Made by a program: the position numbers and the translations under genes
From: an uncultured Collinsella sp.
GTDB taxonomy: Bacteria > Actinomycetota > Coriobacteriia > Coriobacteriales > Coriobacteriaceae
NCBI GenBank assembly: GCA_937943045.1
Contig: CALEBN010000067.1
Coordinates: 62,001 to 126,000, forward strand
DNA: 64,000 nucleotides
Direction: 5' to 3'
The notes under the pieces: model-generated
Databases searched by the model: none
Seen by the model: only the letters and a program-made list of their open reading frames with translations
What the model was told of the DNA's origin: nothing
Part shown: positions 25,350 to 34,126 of the stretch, in pieces
How the letters are laid out: each line of letters starts with the position of its first letter
How positions within the stretch are numbered: the first letter of the stretch is position 1

Positions 25350-25412
25350 CCCGCCAGCCCCTCCGCGGGCAACAATCCTATTCCACAACACAACCAACAG
25401 AAAGGAGTCCTC

Positions 25413-26030
25413 ATGGACACCAATCATTCCCCCATCATCAGCCCCCTCACCATGCGTGAATCCGCCCGAGGTATCACGCTCACCAGCATTTACGATGAGA
25501 TGCTCGCCCGTCGCGAGCTCTCCGTCATGGGAAACATCGAAACCCCGATGGCCCACGACCTATGCCAGCAGATTCGCCTGCTCGATGCCACCGACCCCAG
25601 CCGCCCCATCACCATATTTGTCGCCAGCGCCGGCGGAAGCGTGCGATCGGGCCTTGCGATCTATGACGCCATACGCCTCGCATCGTGCCCCATCCGCACC
25701 GTCTGCCTGGAATTCGCCGCGTCCATGGGCGCCGTGATCTTTATGGGCGGCGACAATCGCCGTATGGCGCCCCATGCAGAGCTCATGATTCACGACCCGC
25801 TGATCCCCCAGGGGGCAGGCGGCTCGGCACTTGCGCTGCAGGAAACCAGCCGGCGTCTCATGCAGACCCGCAAGACCCTCACGCAAATCCTCTCGGACCG
25901 CAGCGGCCTCACGCCCAAGCGCATCCAGTCCCTCACCGCAAAAGACACCTACCTTTCGGCCGAGCGCGCCGTCGAGCTCGGCTTTGTCCACGAAATCCTC
26001 TCGACCACCAAGGAGGTCGCCCATGTCTAA
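25413..26030 (+). CDS. ClpP-family serine peptidase
   Basis: The 205-residue protein has the ClpP/crotonase-like fold with an intact triad: Ser104 in EFAASMGAVIF, His127 in HAELMIHDPL and Asp178 in TAKDTYLSAERAVELG. The oxyanion GG lies in SAGGSVRSGLAIYDAI (72-87). It diverges from housekeeping ClpP: the N-terminal region is longer and lacks the usual propeptide, and the hydrophobic Clp-ATPase docking residues are not obvious. No Clp ATPase is adjacent; instead the gene overlaps the start of a VirD4/TraG-like ATPase by 8 bases, which implies coupled translation. AAAGGAG precedes the ATG. A chromosomal clpP elsewhere is expected to do the normal job. Confidence 0.85.
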   Translation: MDTNHSPIISPLTMRESARGITLTSIYDEMLARRELSVMGNIETPMAHDLCQQIRLLDATDPSRPITIFVASAGGSVRSGLAIYDAIRLASCPIRTVCLEFAASMGAVIFMGGDNRRMAPHAELMIHDPLIPQGAGGSALALQETSRRLMQTRKTLTQILSDRSGLTPKRIQSLTAKDTYLSAERAVELGFVHEILSTTKEVAHV

Positions 26031-27327
26031 CCTCGCCAGCCGCCTCGCCGCATCTGAGTCCGCATCGTCCACCATCCTCGCCAAGGATCGAACGCTTTCC
26101 TGCGACACCCGCCAAACGGGACTCAACAACAATGCACTTGTGATCGGCCCCTCGGGAGCCGGCAAGACCCGAAACGTCCTCAAGCCCAACCTGCTGCAAA
26201 TGAACGCAAGCTACATCGTGCTCGACACCAAAGGCACGCTCTGTCGCGAAGTGGGACCCGTGCTGGCAGCCCACGGCTACCGCGTGCAATGTCTCAACTT
26301 CGCCGACCTCAACACCGTCCCGGCCCTTGCGCCCGGCATCGAGCGCTGCGGCTACAACCCCCTGAGGCACATTCGCCGCAAGGCGGACGGCAGGCCCAAC
26401 CAGCAGGACATCCTCTCGGTGGCAAAGGCCATCTGCCCCATCGAGGACAACAACCAGCCTTTTTGGGATCATGCGGCGGCAAACCTGCTGTCGTGTCTTA
26501 TCGCCTACGTCACCGAACAGCTACCCGCCGACGAGCAGACGATCAGCTCGGTCATCAAGCTGATCGAGCACCTGCAGGACGGTGCCACGGGTCGATTGTT
26601 TGACGACCTGATCACGACCGACCCCCAAAGCTATGCCCTCTCGCTATGGCGGCGCTACGCCATTACGCAAAATGCCGAGCGCATGCACGCGAGCATCGTC
26701 GGCATCCTTGCCGAAAAGGTCATGTGTCTGGGATTCGACGGTGCGGCACAGCTCTATCGTGAGTGCCATCAGGTGGACTTCGCTTCCATGGGACACACCC
26801 CCTGCGCCCTGTTTGTAACCGTAAGCGATATTGACCGCAATCTCGATCCGCTGACCGGCCTCTTTATTTCGCAGGCGTTTATGGGCCTCATTCGTGAGGC
26901 CGATAGGCAGCCCGACGGCAGCCTGCCCATGCCCGTGCGCTTTATGCTCGATGACTTCGCAAATCTGCAGATCCCCCAGATCGACAACGTGCTCTCGATT
27001 ATCCGAAGCCGCAACATCTGGGCAACGCTGCTGCTGCAGTCGACCAACCAACTCGATGCGTTCTATGGCGAGGCGCGCGCTCGCTCCATCATGGGCAACT
27101 GCGACACGCATCTGGTGCTGGCATTCCAGGATCCAGAGAGTGCCCGGGTGTTTTCCGACCGCGCCGACGCGCTCCCCAGCACGCTCATGGCGACGCCGAT
27201 CGATCGCTCGTGGCTCTTTGTACGCGGTCGCACTCCCGAACAGGTCGAGCGCTTTAGGCTCGAAGACCATCCGCTCTACGGGGAGCTGCCCGAGGCGCAG
27301 CGAGGCCATGCGGAGGCCGAGATCTAG
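26023..27327 (+). CDS. VirD4/TraG-like ATPase lacking a membrane anchor
   Basis: The 434-residue protein matches type IV coupling ATPases. It has Walker A GPSGAGKT (42-49), then NLLQMNASYIVLDTKGTL, a mid-protein FWDHAAANLL segment, Walker B FMLDDFANLQIP (near 309), and the RNIWATLLLQSTNQLDAFYG and GNCDTHLVLAFQD motifs. Usual members carry two N-terminal transmembrane helices and run to 550-700 residues. This one starts directly before Walker A and has none, so it would be soluble. No relaxase or other secretion genes are nearby. The ATG at 26023 follows AAGGAGG inside the clpP-like gene. Confidence 0.85.
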   Translation: MSNLASRLAASESASSTILAKDRTLSCDTRQTGLNNNALVIGPSGAGKTRNVLKPNLLQMNASYIVLDTKGTLCREVGPVLAAHGYRVQCLNFADLNTVPALAPGIERCGYNPLRHIRRKADGRPNQQDILSVAKAICPIEDNNQPFWDHAAANLLSCLIAYVTEQLPADEQTISSVIKLIEHLQDGATGRLFDDLITTDPQSYALSLWRRYAITQNAERMHASIVGILAEKVMCLGFDGAAQLYRECHQVDFASMGHTPCALFVTVSDIDRNLDPLTGLFISQAFMGLIREADRQPDGSLPMPVRFMLDDFANLQIPQIDNVLSIIRSRNIWATLLLQSTNQLDAFYGEARARSIMGNCDTHLVLAFQDPESARVFSDRADALPSTLMATPIDRSWLFVRGRTPEQVERFRLEDHPLYGELPEAQRGHAEAEI

Positions 27328-27404
27328 GCGCAGGGTTCTCGCAGCGCGCGGCGCCCCGGCGATGTTCCACAAAGGCCGTGCGCCCCGGGACCACGGCAAA
27401 GCAA

Positions 27405-27436
27405 AGGGGCCCGCATCCGATGGGATACGGGCCCCT
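27405..27436. terminator. Bidirectional terminator between the VirD4-like gene and pgi
   Basis: A 14-bp stem with one mismatch (27405-27418 with 27423-27436) and a 4-base loop stands between two convergent genes. The minus strand continues TTTGCTTTG. Confidence 0.75.
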
Positions 27437-27468
27437 GGCTATAAGGCGCAATGCGTTAACAGCAGCGA

Positions 27469-29163
27469 CTACTTGCGGTGAGCGCGGTAGAACTCGATGA
27501 GCGCCTGGGTCGAAGCGTCCTGCTCGGCCTTGGCGGCGTCGTCGTGGAAGGCCGGGGTGATCTGCTTGGCAAGCTGCTTGCCCAGCTCGACGCCCCACTG
27601 GTCGTAGGAGTCGATGCCCCAGACCGTGCCCTCGACAAACGTGATGTGCTCGTACAGGGCGATGAGCTCGCCGAGCGCAAACGGGGTCAGCGTGTCGCCG
27701 AAGATCGAGGTCGTCGGGCGGTTGCCCTCAAAGCAACGGGCCGGGACGATCTGCTCGGGCGTGCCCTCGGCGCGCACCTCATCGGCCGTCTTACCAAAAG
27801 CGAGCGCCTTGGTCTGGGCCAGGAAGTTGCCCAGGAACAGCTCATGCACGTCCTGACCGCTATCGGTCGCAGGGTTGGCAGTGTTGGCGAAGGCGATGAA
27901 GTCGGCCGGAACCACCACAGTGCCCTGGTGCAGCAGCTGGTAGAAGGCGTGCTGACCGTTGGTGCCGGGCTCGCCCCAGAAGATCTCACCGGTATCGGAG
28001 GTTACGGCGCTGCCGTCCCAGCGGACATGCTTGCCGTTGGACTCCATGGTGAGCTGCTGCAGGTAGGCCGGGAAACGGTGCAGGTACTGGCAATACGGAA
28101 GCACGGCATGGCTCTTGGAACCGAAGAAGTTGACGTACCAGACGTTGAGCAGGCCCATCAGCGCGACGGCGTTGTTCTCGAGCGGCGTGTTGCAGAAGTA
28201 CTCGTCGATGGCATGGAAGCCCTCAAGGAACTGCTGGAAGCGCTCGGGGCCGAGCACGACAATCAGCGACAGGCCCACGGCGGAGTCGACGGAGTAGCGG
28301 CCGCCGACCCAATTCCAGAAACCAAAAGCGTTAGCGGGGTCGATGCCGAAGGCCTCGACCTTCTCGAGTGCGGTGGAAACGGCGACGAAGTGCTTTGCCA
28401 CGGCCTCGGCGTTCTGCTCATCGGAGCCATCGATGGCGCCCTGAGCCTTGAGCTGCTCGAGCATCCAGGTCTTGACCTCGCGGGCGTTGGTGAGGGTCTC
28501 GAGCGTGGTGAAGGTCTTGGAGACGATGATCACGAGCGTGGTCTCGGGATCCAGACCCTTGAGCTTCTCGGCCTGGTCGTTGGGATCGATGTTGGAGATA
28601 TAGCGGCAGTCGATACCGGCGTCGGCGTAGGGACGCAGGGCCTCGTAGGCCATGACCGGGCCCAGGTCGGAGCCACCGATGCCGATGGACACCAGGTGCT
28701 CGATCTTTTTGCCGGTAACACCCTTCCACTCACCGGAGCGCACGCGCTCGGCGAAGGCATACATGCGGTCGAGGACCTCGTGCACGTCGGCGACGACATC
28801 CTGGCCGTCAACGATGAGCTGGCCCTTCTCGCTTGCCGGGCGGCGCAGCGCGGTGTGCAGGACGGCGCGGTCCTCGGTGGTGTTGATGTGCTCGCCGGAG
28901 AACATGGCGTCGCGGCGCTCCTCGAGCTTCACCTCGCGGGCAAGATCGCACAGCAGCTTGACGGTCTCATCGGTCACAAGGTTCTTGGACAGATCGAAGT
29001 GCAGGTCACCAGCGTCAAAGCTCAGCTTGTTCACGCGCTCGGCATCGGCGGCGAACCAGGCCTTGAGGTCGATACCTTCGGCCTCGAGCTTCTCCTGATG
29101 AGCCTCGAGCGCCTTCCAAGCGGCAGTCGACGTAGCATCGATAGGTGCGGCAACAGTTGCCAT
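27469..29163 (-). CDS. pgi: Glucose-6-phosphate isomerase
   Basis: The enzyme interconverts glucose 6-phosphate and fructose 6-phosphate in glycolysis. The 564 residues show the SIS-type core with SIGIGGSDLGPVMAYEAL, SKTFTTLETLTNA, the catalytic glutamate in VGGRYSVDSAVGLS and the region QQLTMESNGKHV, and the C-terminal WGVELGKQLAKQI lysine helix. Length fits the long (E. coli type) subfamily. The start at 29163 (MATVAAP) follows GAGGAGG; the extension to 29190 is unlikely. It is a single-gene unit. Confidence 0.95.
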   Translation of the reverse strand: MATVAAPIDATSTAAWKALEAHQEKLEAEGIDLKAWFAADAERVNKLSFDAGDLHFDLSKNLVTDETVKLLCDLAREVKLEERRDAMFSGEHINTTEDRAVLHTALRRPASEKGQLIVDGQDVVADVHEVLDRMYAFAERVRSGEWKGVTGKKIEHLVSIGIGGSDLGPVMAYEALRPYADAGIDCRYISNIDPNDQAEKLKGLDPETTLVIIVSKTFTTLETLTNAREVKTWMLEQLKAQGAIDGSDEQNAEAVAKHFVAVSTALEKVEAFGIDPANAFGFWNWVGGRYSVDSAVGLSLIVVLGPERFQQFLEGFHAIDEYFCNTPLENNAVALMGLLNVWYVNFFGSKSHAVLPYCQYLHRFPAYLQQLTMESNGKHVRWDGSAVTSDTGEIFWGEPGTNGQHAFYQLLHQGTVVVPADFIAFANTANPATDSGQDVHELFLGNFLAQTKALAFGKTADEVRAEGTPEQIVPARCFEGNRPTTSIFGDTLTPFALGELIALYEHITFVEGTVWGIDSYDQWGVELGKQLAKQITPAFHDDAAKAEQDASTQALIEFYRAHRK

Positions 29164-29303
29164 AAAGTCCTCCTCAGCATACGGGCGCACGTCTCCATGC
29201 GCCCGGACATTCAGATGCCACTATTCTAGCGCAGGTCAAGACTACAATCAGCGAGCGTTGCCAATCCGCCCTCAAACGGCGACCGACCAAAAAGGGACAG
29301 GTT

Positions 29304-29363
29304 TTGACGATGTCCGGGCGAGCGGGTATTATCGAACAGATATTCGATAGGAACATGTGTTTG
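29304..29363 (+). promoter_or_regulatory. SOS promoter with LexA (DinR-type) box
   Basis: A -35 TTGACG (29304-29309) and a -10 TATTAT (29327-29332) are 17 bp apart. Bases 29350-29363 (GGAACATGTGTTTG) match the Gram-positive LexA consensus CGAACRNRYGTTYG at 13 of 14 positions and lie just past the expected start. A second dyad TATCGAA-N6-TTCGATA lies at 29330-29349. Confidence 0.75.
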
Positions 29364-29377
29364 ATGGAAGGGCACGG

Positions 29378-30883
29378 ATGGCGCACGAGCAGCACACCTA
29401 TATCTGCATCGACCTCAAGACGTTTTATGCCAGCGTCGAGTGCGTCGACCGTGGGCTCGATCCGCTCACCACCAACTTGGTCGTTGCCGACGAATCGCGC
29501 GGACGCACGACCATCTGCCTCGCCATCACGCAGGCCATGAAGGACTTAGGTATTCACAATCGCTGCCGTCTGTTCGAAATTCCCGACGGCATCGACTACA
29601 TCAAGGCCATACCGCGCATGCAGCACTACATGGAGGTGTCGGCGCAAATTTACGGTATCTATCTGGAATACGTGAGTCCGCAAGACGTGCACGTCTACTC
29701 CATCGACGAATGCTTTATCGACGTGACACCCTATCTGGACCTCTATCACACCGACGCTGAAGGCTTCGCCTGCATGTTGCGCGACGAGGTCCTGGCGCGC
29801 ACCGGCATCACGGCAACGGTTGGCATCGGCCCCAACCTATTCCAGGCCAAGGTGGCACTCGACATTACCGCCAAGCACGTACCCAGCCGCATCGGCAAAC
29901 TCGACGACGAGACCTTTCGCAAGGAGATCTGGCCCCATCGCCCCATCACCGACATCTGGGGCATTGGGCCCGGCGTGGCAGCACGACTCGAAAAATACGG
30001 CGTCTACGATCTGATGGGCGTCGCGGCGCTCGACGAAAACCTGCTCTACGACGAGCTCGGCGTCAATGCCGAGTATCTTATCGACCACGCCTTTGGGCGC
30101 GAGCCGACAACTATCGCCGATATTCAGGCCTATCGCCCGCAGGCAACCTCAACAACCACGGGGCAAGTGCTATCGAAGGGTTATGCCTATGAGCAAGCCT
30201 ACACCGTGTTGCGCGAGATGGTCGACAACGCTGTGCTGGACTTAGTCGATAAGCACGTGGTGTGCAACAGCATCTCGCTCTTTGTAGGCTACGCGAGCGA
30301 GCGCGCCGACATACGCCGCCTCGACGCCAGCGGCACAGCGCAATATGTAGACGGATGCGGGCATTTGCGTTCGAGCACGTCGAGCATCGAACCCGCCGCA
30401 ACCGCCGGCCCCAAGCTCGCACCCCGCGCGCCCAAGCCCGTCCAGCGCGATGACGAACGCCGACGTTTGGTGCGAGAGGCACAGGCGATTGACGGCATCT
30501 TTGTGGGCGAACACGGCGGCAAGCCGCGTGGTGGCTATGCCGCGCTCTTTGCGCACTCCAACGCCTCGCGCAAGCTGCCCGAGCGCACCAATTCGTTTAA
30601 GAAGATCATGGGCTATTTCGATGAGCTCTGGGCGCAGACTGTCGATCCCAAACGACCGGTCAAGCGCATCAACCTGGGATTTGGCAATCTGGTGCCCGAG
30701 GAATTTGCCACTATCGACCTGTTCAGCGATGTTAAGGCCGATGAGCGCGAGCGCGACCTGGCGCGCGCCGTCCTGGCCGTGAAGGGCAAGTACGGCAAGA
30801 ACGCGCTCGTCAAGGGATTAAGCTTCACCGCCGGCGCCACCGCACGCGAACGCAACGATCAGGTAGGAGGACATCGTGCCTAA
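29378..30883 (+). CDS. Y-family DNA polymerase (UmuC/DinB type), SOS-controlled
   Basis: The 501-residue translesion polymerase shows YICIDLKTFYASVE with the first metal aspartate, YSIDECFIDVTPYL with the second pair, the helix-hairpin-helix region ITDIWGIGPGVAARLEKYGV, and a C-terminal little-finger domain. It resembles B. subtilis YqjW/UvrX more than DinB. An insertion rich in Pro, Ala and Arg (about residues 325-375) breaks the little finger. The ATG at 29378 follows GGAAGG. A LexA box sits in its leader and a yolD-type gene overlaps its stop, the usual pairing in Gram-positive bacteria. Confidence 0.88.
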   Translation: MAHEQHTYICIDLKTFYASVECVDRGLDPLTTNLVVADESRGRTTICLAITQAMKDLGIHNRCRLFEIPDGIDYIKAIPRMQHYMEVSAQIYGIYLEYVSPQDVHVYSIDECFIDVTPYLDLYHTDAEGFACMLRDEVLARTGITATVGIGPNLFQAKVALDITAKHVPSRIGKLDDETFRKEIWPHRPITDIWGIGPGVAARLEKYGVYDLMGVAALDENLLYDELGVNAEYLIDHAFGREPTTIADIQAYRPQATSTTTGQVLSKGYAYEQAYTVLREMVDNAVLDLVDKHVVCNSISLFVGYASERADIRRLDASGTAQYVDGCGHLRSSTSSIEPAATAGPKLAPRAPKPVQRDDERRRLVREAQAIDGIFVGEHGGKPRGGYAALFAHSNASRKLPERTNSFKKIMGYFDELWAQTVDPKRPVKRINLGFGNLVPEEFATIDLFSDVKADERERDLARAVLAVKGKYGKNALVKGLSFTAGATARERNDQVGGHRA

Positions 30884-31301
30884 GTCCCAACAACAGCCGA
30901 TGCGGCCACCGACGCCTTTTGAACGCCTAGCGGACCCCGAGGGAAGACGTCGATCCGCCGACCCCAAGCTCACCGCCAACGGCGCCGTCCGCGCCGGCCG
31001 TGCCGCACAGTTTATGCCCTTTGCCGCCCCCACGGGATACTACGAGCTCGTGCGCAAACAAGAGATCACTGTTGAGCCCAAATGCGAACTCACGGAAGAA
31101 AAAGCCCTCGAGCTTTCGAAAAAGCTCGAGGGCCTCAAACGCGGCGACCTGGTGCGCGTCACCTATTACGATATGTACGGCTATCGTAGCCGCACGGGCA
31201 TTCTCGACGAAGTGTTACCCGCATTCAAGCTGCTCAAACTCAGGGATATCGCCATCGACTTCGACGATATCAAAAACATCGAGCTGCGCGGACGCGCCTA
31301 G
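30876..31301 (+). CDS. YolD-like protein
   Basis: The 141-residue protein resembles the YolD family, small partners of Y-family polymerases with an unclear, perhaps UmuD-like, role. It has an N-terminal GRAAQFMPFAAPTGYYELVRKQE motif (family signature AAMMLPEH/PFA region) and a C-terminal Sm-like strand set (RGDLVRVTYYDMYGYRSRTGILDEV, DIAIDFDDIKNIEL). The GTG start follows TAGGAGG and overlaps the polymerase stop by 8 bases. Its last four bases (CTAG) are shared with the stop of the convergent surface-protein gene. A perfect 13-bp hairpin lies inside the frame at 31105-31134. Confidence 0.8.
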   Translation: MPKSQQQPMRPPTPFERLADPEGRRRSADPKLTANGAVRAGRAAQFMPFAAPTGYYELVRKQEITVEPKCELTEEKALELSKKLEGLKRGDLVRVTYYDMYGYRSRTGILDEVLPAFKLLKLRDIAIDFDDIKNIELRGRA

Positions 31302-33853
31302 CGACAAGAACGCTTGCGCAAGACGAGGGCAATGCCAAGCACCGCGGCAGCTGCAACCAGCAATCCCAAGACCAGCGTGAGGGTCGAGTCGCCAGCGTGA
31401 GGCAGCGAGCCGTCCTTCGGAGTCTTCTTAGTGGCCGTCGTGACGGTGGTCGTGGTGCTGCTCGACTGGTCGTTGCCGCCCGTCTGGCTGCCACCAGGCT
31501 GATCGCCGCCACCCGGCTGCGAAGGATTGGTGGGTTTCGTCGGATCCGGAGTACCGGGATCAATCGGATTCTCCGAATTCTCCTTGCGCTGGATCCAAAC
31601 CTGGCAGCCATAGAACGGGTTGGCGGTACCAAGGCACAGACCCTGGTTGGTCACCGCAAAGGTGCGCAGACCATGGTTATACGGATCGTTAAAGCCATTG
31701 GTCGTCAGCGTCGTAAAGTTCACGCCGTCCTCGGTCACATACATATCAAAGCCGCGCTCGGCATCGCGCAGGTAGTACATGCACGTAAGCACGCTCTGCA
31801 GCTTCTTGAGGTTCTCCTCGCTCAGCAGCTTATCGAGCGCATCCTGAATATCGCCCGGCAGCTCGGTGCCATAGGCATCCTCGTACTGCTGCTTCAGGCT
31901 CTCATAGCTATCGAGCATGTCCTGATACTGGTCGGCAAAGGACTTGAAGTACGCGATCTCGCCATCGATCTTCTGGACATAAGCGGCGTCGTCCTCAAAG
32001 TCCTGGGACATCGTCGAGGCCTGATCGCAAAGATCGCCCGTGGCATCCTCCAGCGCATCGCTTAGATCGCCAAAGCCCTTAGCAACCTCGGTCTTCTCGT
32101 CATCGACATCGACGGCATCAGCCTTCTCGTCGTCGACCTCGACGGCCTCAGCCTTCTCGTCATCGACATCGGCAGCTTCGTTTGAATCATCGTCCGCAAG
32201 CGTGTTCACGGGAACAATGGGGTCGTCAGGCGATTTCTTGTCGAGCAGGTGATCGAGCAGGTCCCTAAGGCGCTGAACCTGAGAGTCCCACTCCTCGGGC
32301 GTCATATCGATAATGTCGCCATTGGAGAACTGGCCGATCGGCTCAAGCAGGCTCGCGGTATCAAAGGTACCGATATACAGCTTGCCGTCGAACTTCTGCA
32401 TGCGCCAAATGTACTGGTTCTCGTTTCGGCCAAAGCCCGAAGTCAGGCCGGAAATACCGCCCTCGGGGAACATGTCGGTGCGATCACCAACGACGAGCTC
32501 CATGTTCTCGTCCTTGTCCATGCGATAGATGTTGACCGACTGCTCAAGATTGGCATTCACAAACGAGCAGTCAACGCCGCCCATGCCGCTCTTGCCGCCC
32601 TCTTCGGTGTTGGATTTGTTGAACAGGATGCGCTCGAGAGCAATCTCCTCGTCGTTGTATTCACCGATATAGAGGTAGTCGTTGTAGACGATGAGGTTGG
32701 CAGCACCAGAACGGGTACGGACAGGATCGATGCCAAAGCAGTACTTTGCACGGTCCGCCTTGTCGCCGACAATCGGAGTCCACGAATAGCTGCCGTCGGC
32801 GTTCTTGTCGCCGCGGACCATGGCAAACGACTGCATGGAATTATCATCGGGAGCGTTCTCGGGCGTACCGGTGCAGATGGTCGCATAGAGATGGCCATTG
32901 TACGAGACCATATCCCAAATGGCGCCGCCGTAGATGCTGTCCTGATAGCGAATCGCCGGATAGCCAAACAGCGTCTCCGAGTTGGCAATCTCGGTGAAGC
33001 TGTCCTGGCCCTTCGAGGGGTCAGACGACGTCAGGATTGTCGACACAAAATTACCGTTCGCGTCTTTACCCACATTGCTGATGACGAGCTGGCCATCATG
33101 GACGCACATGCCGCGGATACCGGTAGAAATGCCCTGCTTGTAGGCAGCACCGTAATCTTGCATGCTCGAAAGGCCCTGATAGACAACTTTGTACTCATCC
33201 GTCTTAGGATCGATCTCGTATACAGCAGGCAGGCCGCTTTTGCCGCCATTGGTCCTGACGCTGCCGCAGAAATAGAGCTTACCCTTATAGCTCACGGCAT
33301 TGCGGAACAAAGGAGCGACGCCGTTGAGCGAATCAGAAAGTAGCAGCTTGGTCTCACCGGTCTTGGTATTGATCTTGACCAAGATGCCACCGCTGTCCTT
33401 GTCGGCCGTGCCGTCCTCCTTCTGCTGTCCGTAGAAGAACGTGCCGTTAAACATGGCCTCCAGCGTCAGGCGCATGGTCTCGGCATCAAAGGAATCGCCC
33501 AGCGTGCCGTTCATGAGCGTCAGCGTATTGCCCATCGCCGCATAGCAGGTGCCTACATAAAGCCAGTCACCATAGCTCGCAGCCGCCCAAGTGTAGCTCT
33601 GGCCGCGATCGCCTTCGTTGTTGGCCGTATTACCATCGGCACCCGGAACGGCAACGGCACCGTTACCCTGGTAGTCGACGATTCCATCCGGCTGCGACGT
33701 TCCTACCGTAGGATGCGAGAGCTTCTCAAAGGAATACCCATTTCCCGCATTGTAGGTAACGGCACCCGAAGCGTCTTCGGCGTGCGCCGGCAGCGGCGAT
33801 ACCAAGATAGCGGCAAGCGCTGCCACCAAGCCAAGTGTTCCCACTCGTCTCAT
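31298..33853 (-). CDS. Large secreted wall-anchored protein with LPxAG sorting signal
   Basis: The 851-residue protein has a signal peptide (MRRVGTLGLVAALAAILVSPLPAHA). Its long extracellular body has repeated GDWLYVGT, GKLYFCGS, GHLYATIC, DYLYIGEY and GKLYIGTF strands spaced like beta-propeller blades. An acidic repeat region lies near 560-600, and a helical part follows. The C-terminus is a cell-wall sorting signal: LPHAGDS, a hydrophobic helix (LTLVLGLLVAAAAVLGIAL) and RKRSCR. LPHAG departs from the usual LPxTG, suggesting a sortase of different preference. The Pro/Gly/Thr-rich stretch before it would span the wall. Binding partner unknown. Confidence 0.8.
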   Translation of the reverse strand: MRRVGTLGLVAALAAILVSPLPAHAEDASGAVTYNAGNGYSFEKLSHPTVGTSQPDGIVDYQGNGAVAVPGADGNTANNEGDRGQSYTWAAASYGDWLYVGTCYAAMGNTLTLMNGTLGDSFDAETMRLTLEAMFNGTFFYGQQKEDGTADKDSGGILVKINTKTGETKLLLSDSLNGVAPLFRNAVSYKGKLYFCGSVRTNGGKSGLPAVYEIDPKTDEYKVVYQGLSSMQDYGAAYKQGISTGIRGMCVHDGQLVISNVGKDANGNFVSTILTSSDPSKGQDSFTEIANSETLFGYPAIRYQDSIYGGAIWDMVSYNGHLYATICTGTPENAPDDNSMQSFAMVRGDKNADGSYSWTPIVGDKADRAKYCFGIDPVRTRSGAANLIVYNDYLYIGEYNDEEIALERILFNKSNTEEGGKSGMGGVDCSFVNANLEQSVNIYRMDKDENMELVVGDRTDMFPEGGISGLTSGFGRNENQYIWRMQKFDGKLYIGTFDTASLLEPIGQFSNGDIIDMTPEEWDSQVQRLRDLLDHLLDKKSPDDPIVPVNTLADDDSNEAADVDDEKAEAVEVDDEKADAVDVDDEKTEVAKGFGDLSDALEDATGDLCDQASTMSQDFEDDAAYVQKIDGEIAYFKSFADQYQDMLDSYESLKQQYEDAYGTELPGDIQDALDKLLSEENLKKLQSVLTCMYYLRDAERGFDMYVTEDGVNFTTLTTNGFNDPYNHGLRTFAVTNQGLCLGTANPFYGCQVWIQRKENSENPIDPGTPDPTKPTNPSQPGGGDQPGGSQTGGNDQSSSTTTTVTTATKKTPKDGSLPHAGDSTLTLVLGLLVAAAAVLGIALVLRKRSCR
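32094..32183 (-). repeat. Tandem 30-bp repeats coding acidic decapeptides
   Basis: Three head-to-tail units of 30 bp (32094, 32124, 32154; the last degenerate) encode VDDEKAEAVE-like decapeptides within the surface protein. Copy number may vary between strains by slippage. Confidence 0.75.
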
Positions 33854-34126
33854 AAGGTTATAGCCTCCCCTGTCCTAAAGCCCAGTTTTAGCATTTCTCA
33901 TCTCTGTCCACGTTTAATTGCGATCTGGGCGCAGCAATAATCAGGGTATAAATATACACCTTTAATTTTTTGGACGGGTTAATAGATGCTCGATTGGTGG
34001 CGAATTCCGCGCAAACCGTCACCAAACTCCACTTTCGCCGCATCTAAAGATTATTTTTTGCGCAAATTTTTGGATACCGATAGTCACAATGGGCAGGAGG
34101 CCGGTATCCACCGGAGAGGGCAACGC
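33854..34126. other. AT-rich intergenic region upstream of the surface protein
   Basis: This 273-base gap is much richer in A and T than its neighbours (for example 33944-33975 and 34040-34075) and holds the promoter region of the surface protein. An imperfect dyad GGTATA-AATA-TACACC lies at 33945-33960. A small CCGGT/ACCGG hairpin lies near 34100. No gene was found. Confidence 0.4.

Noticed and set aside
25831..26022. Upstream extension of the VirD4-like gene into the clpP-like gene
   Set aside because: These codons are the clpP-like gene read in another frame; the ATG at 26023 has AAGGAGG.
27478..29229. 583-codon open frame on the plus strand opposite pgi
   Set aside because: Antisense shadow of pgi, whose length and motifs are complete.
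31105..31134. Intragenic hairpin as terminator of the polymerase-yolD operon
   Set aside because: It lies within the frame and lacks a following T run.
32094..32183. Possible CRISPR-like array
   Set aside because: Only three directly adjacent units, no spacers, and in frame within a protein gene.
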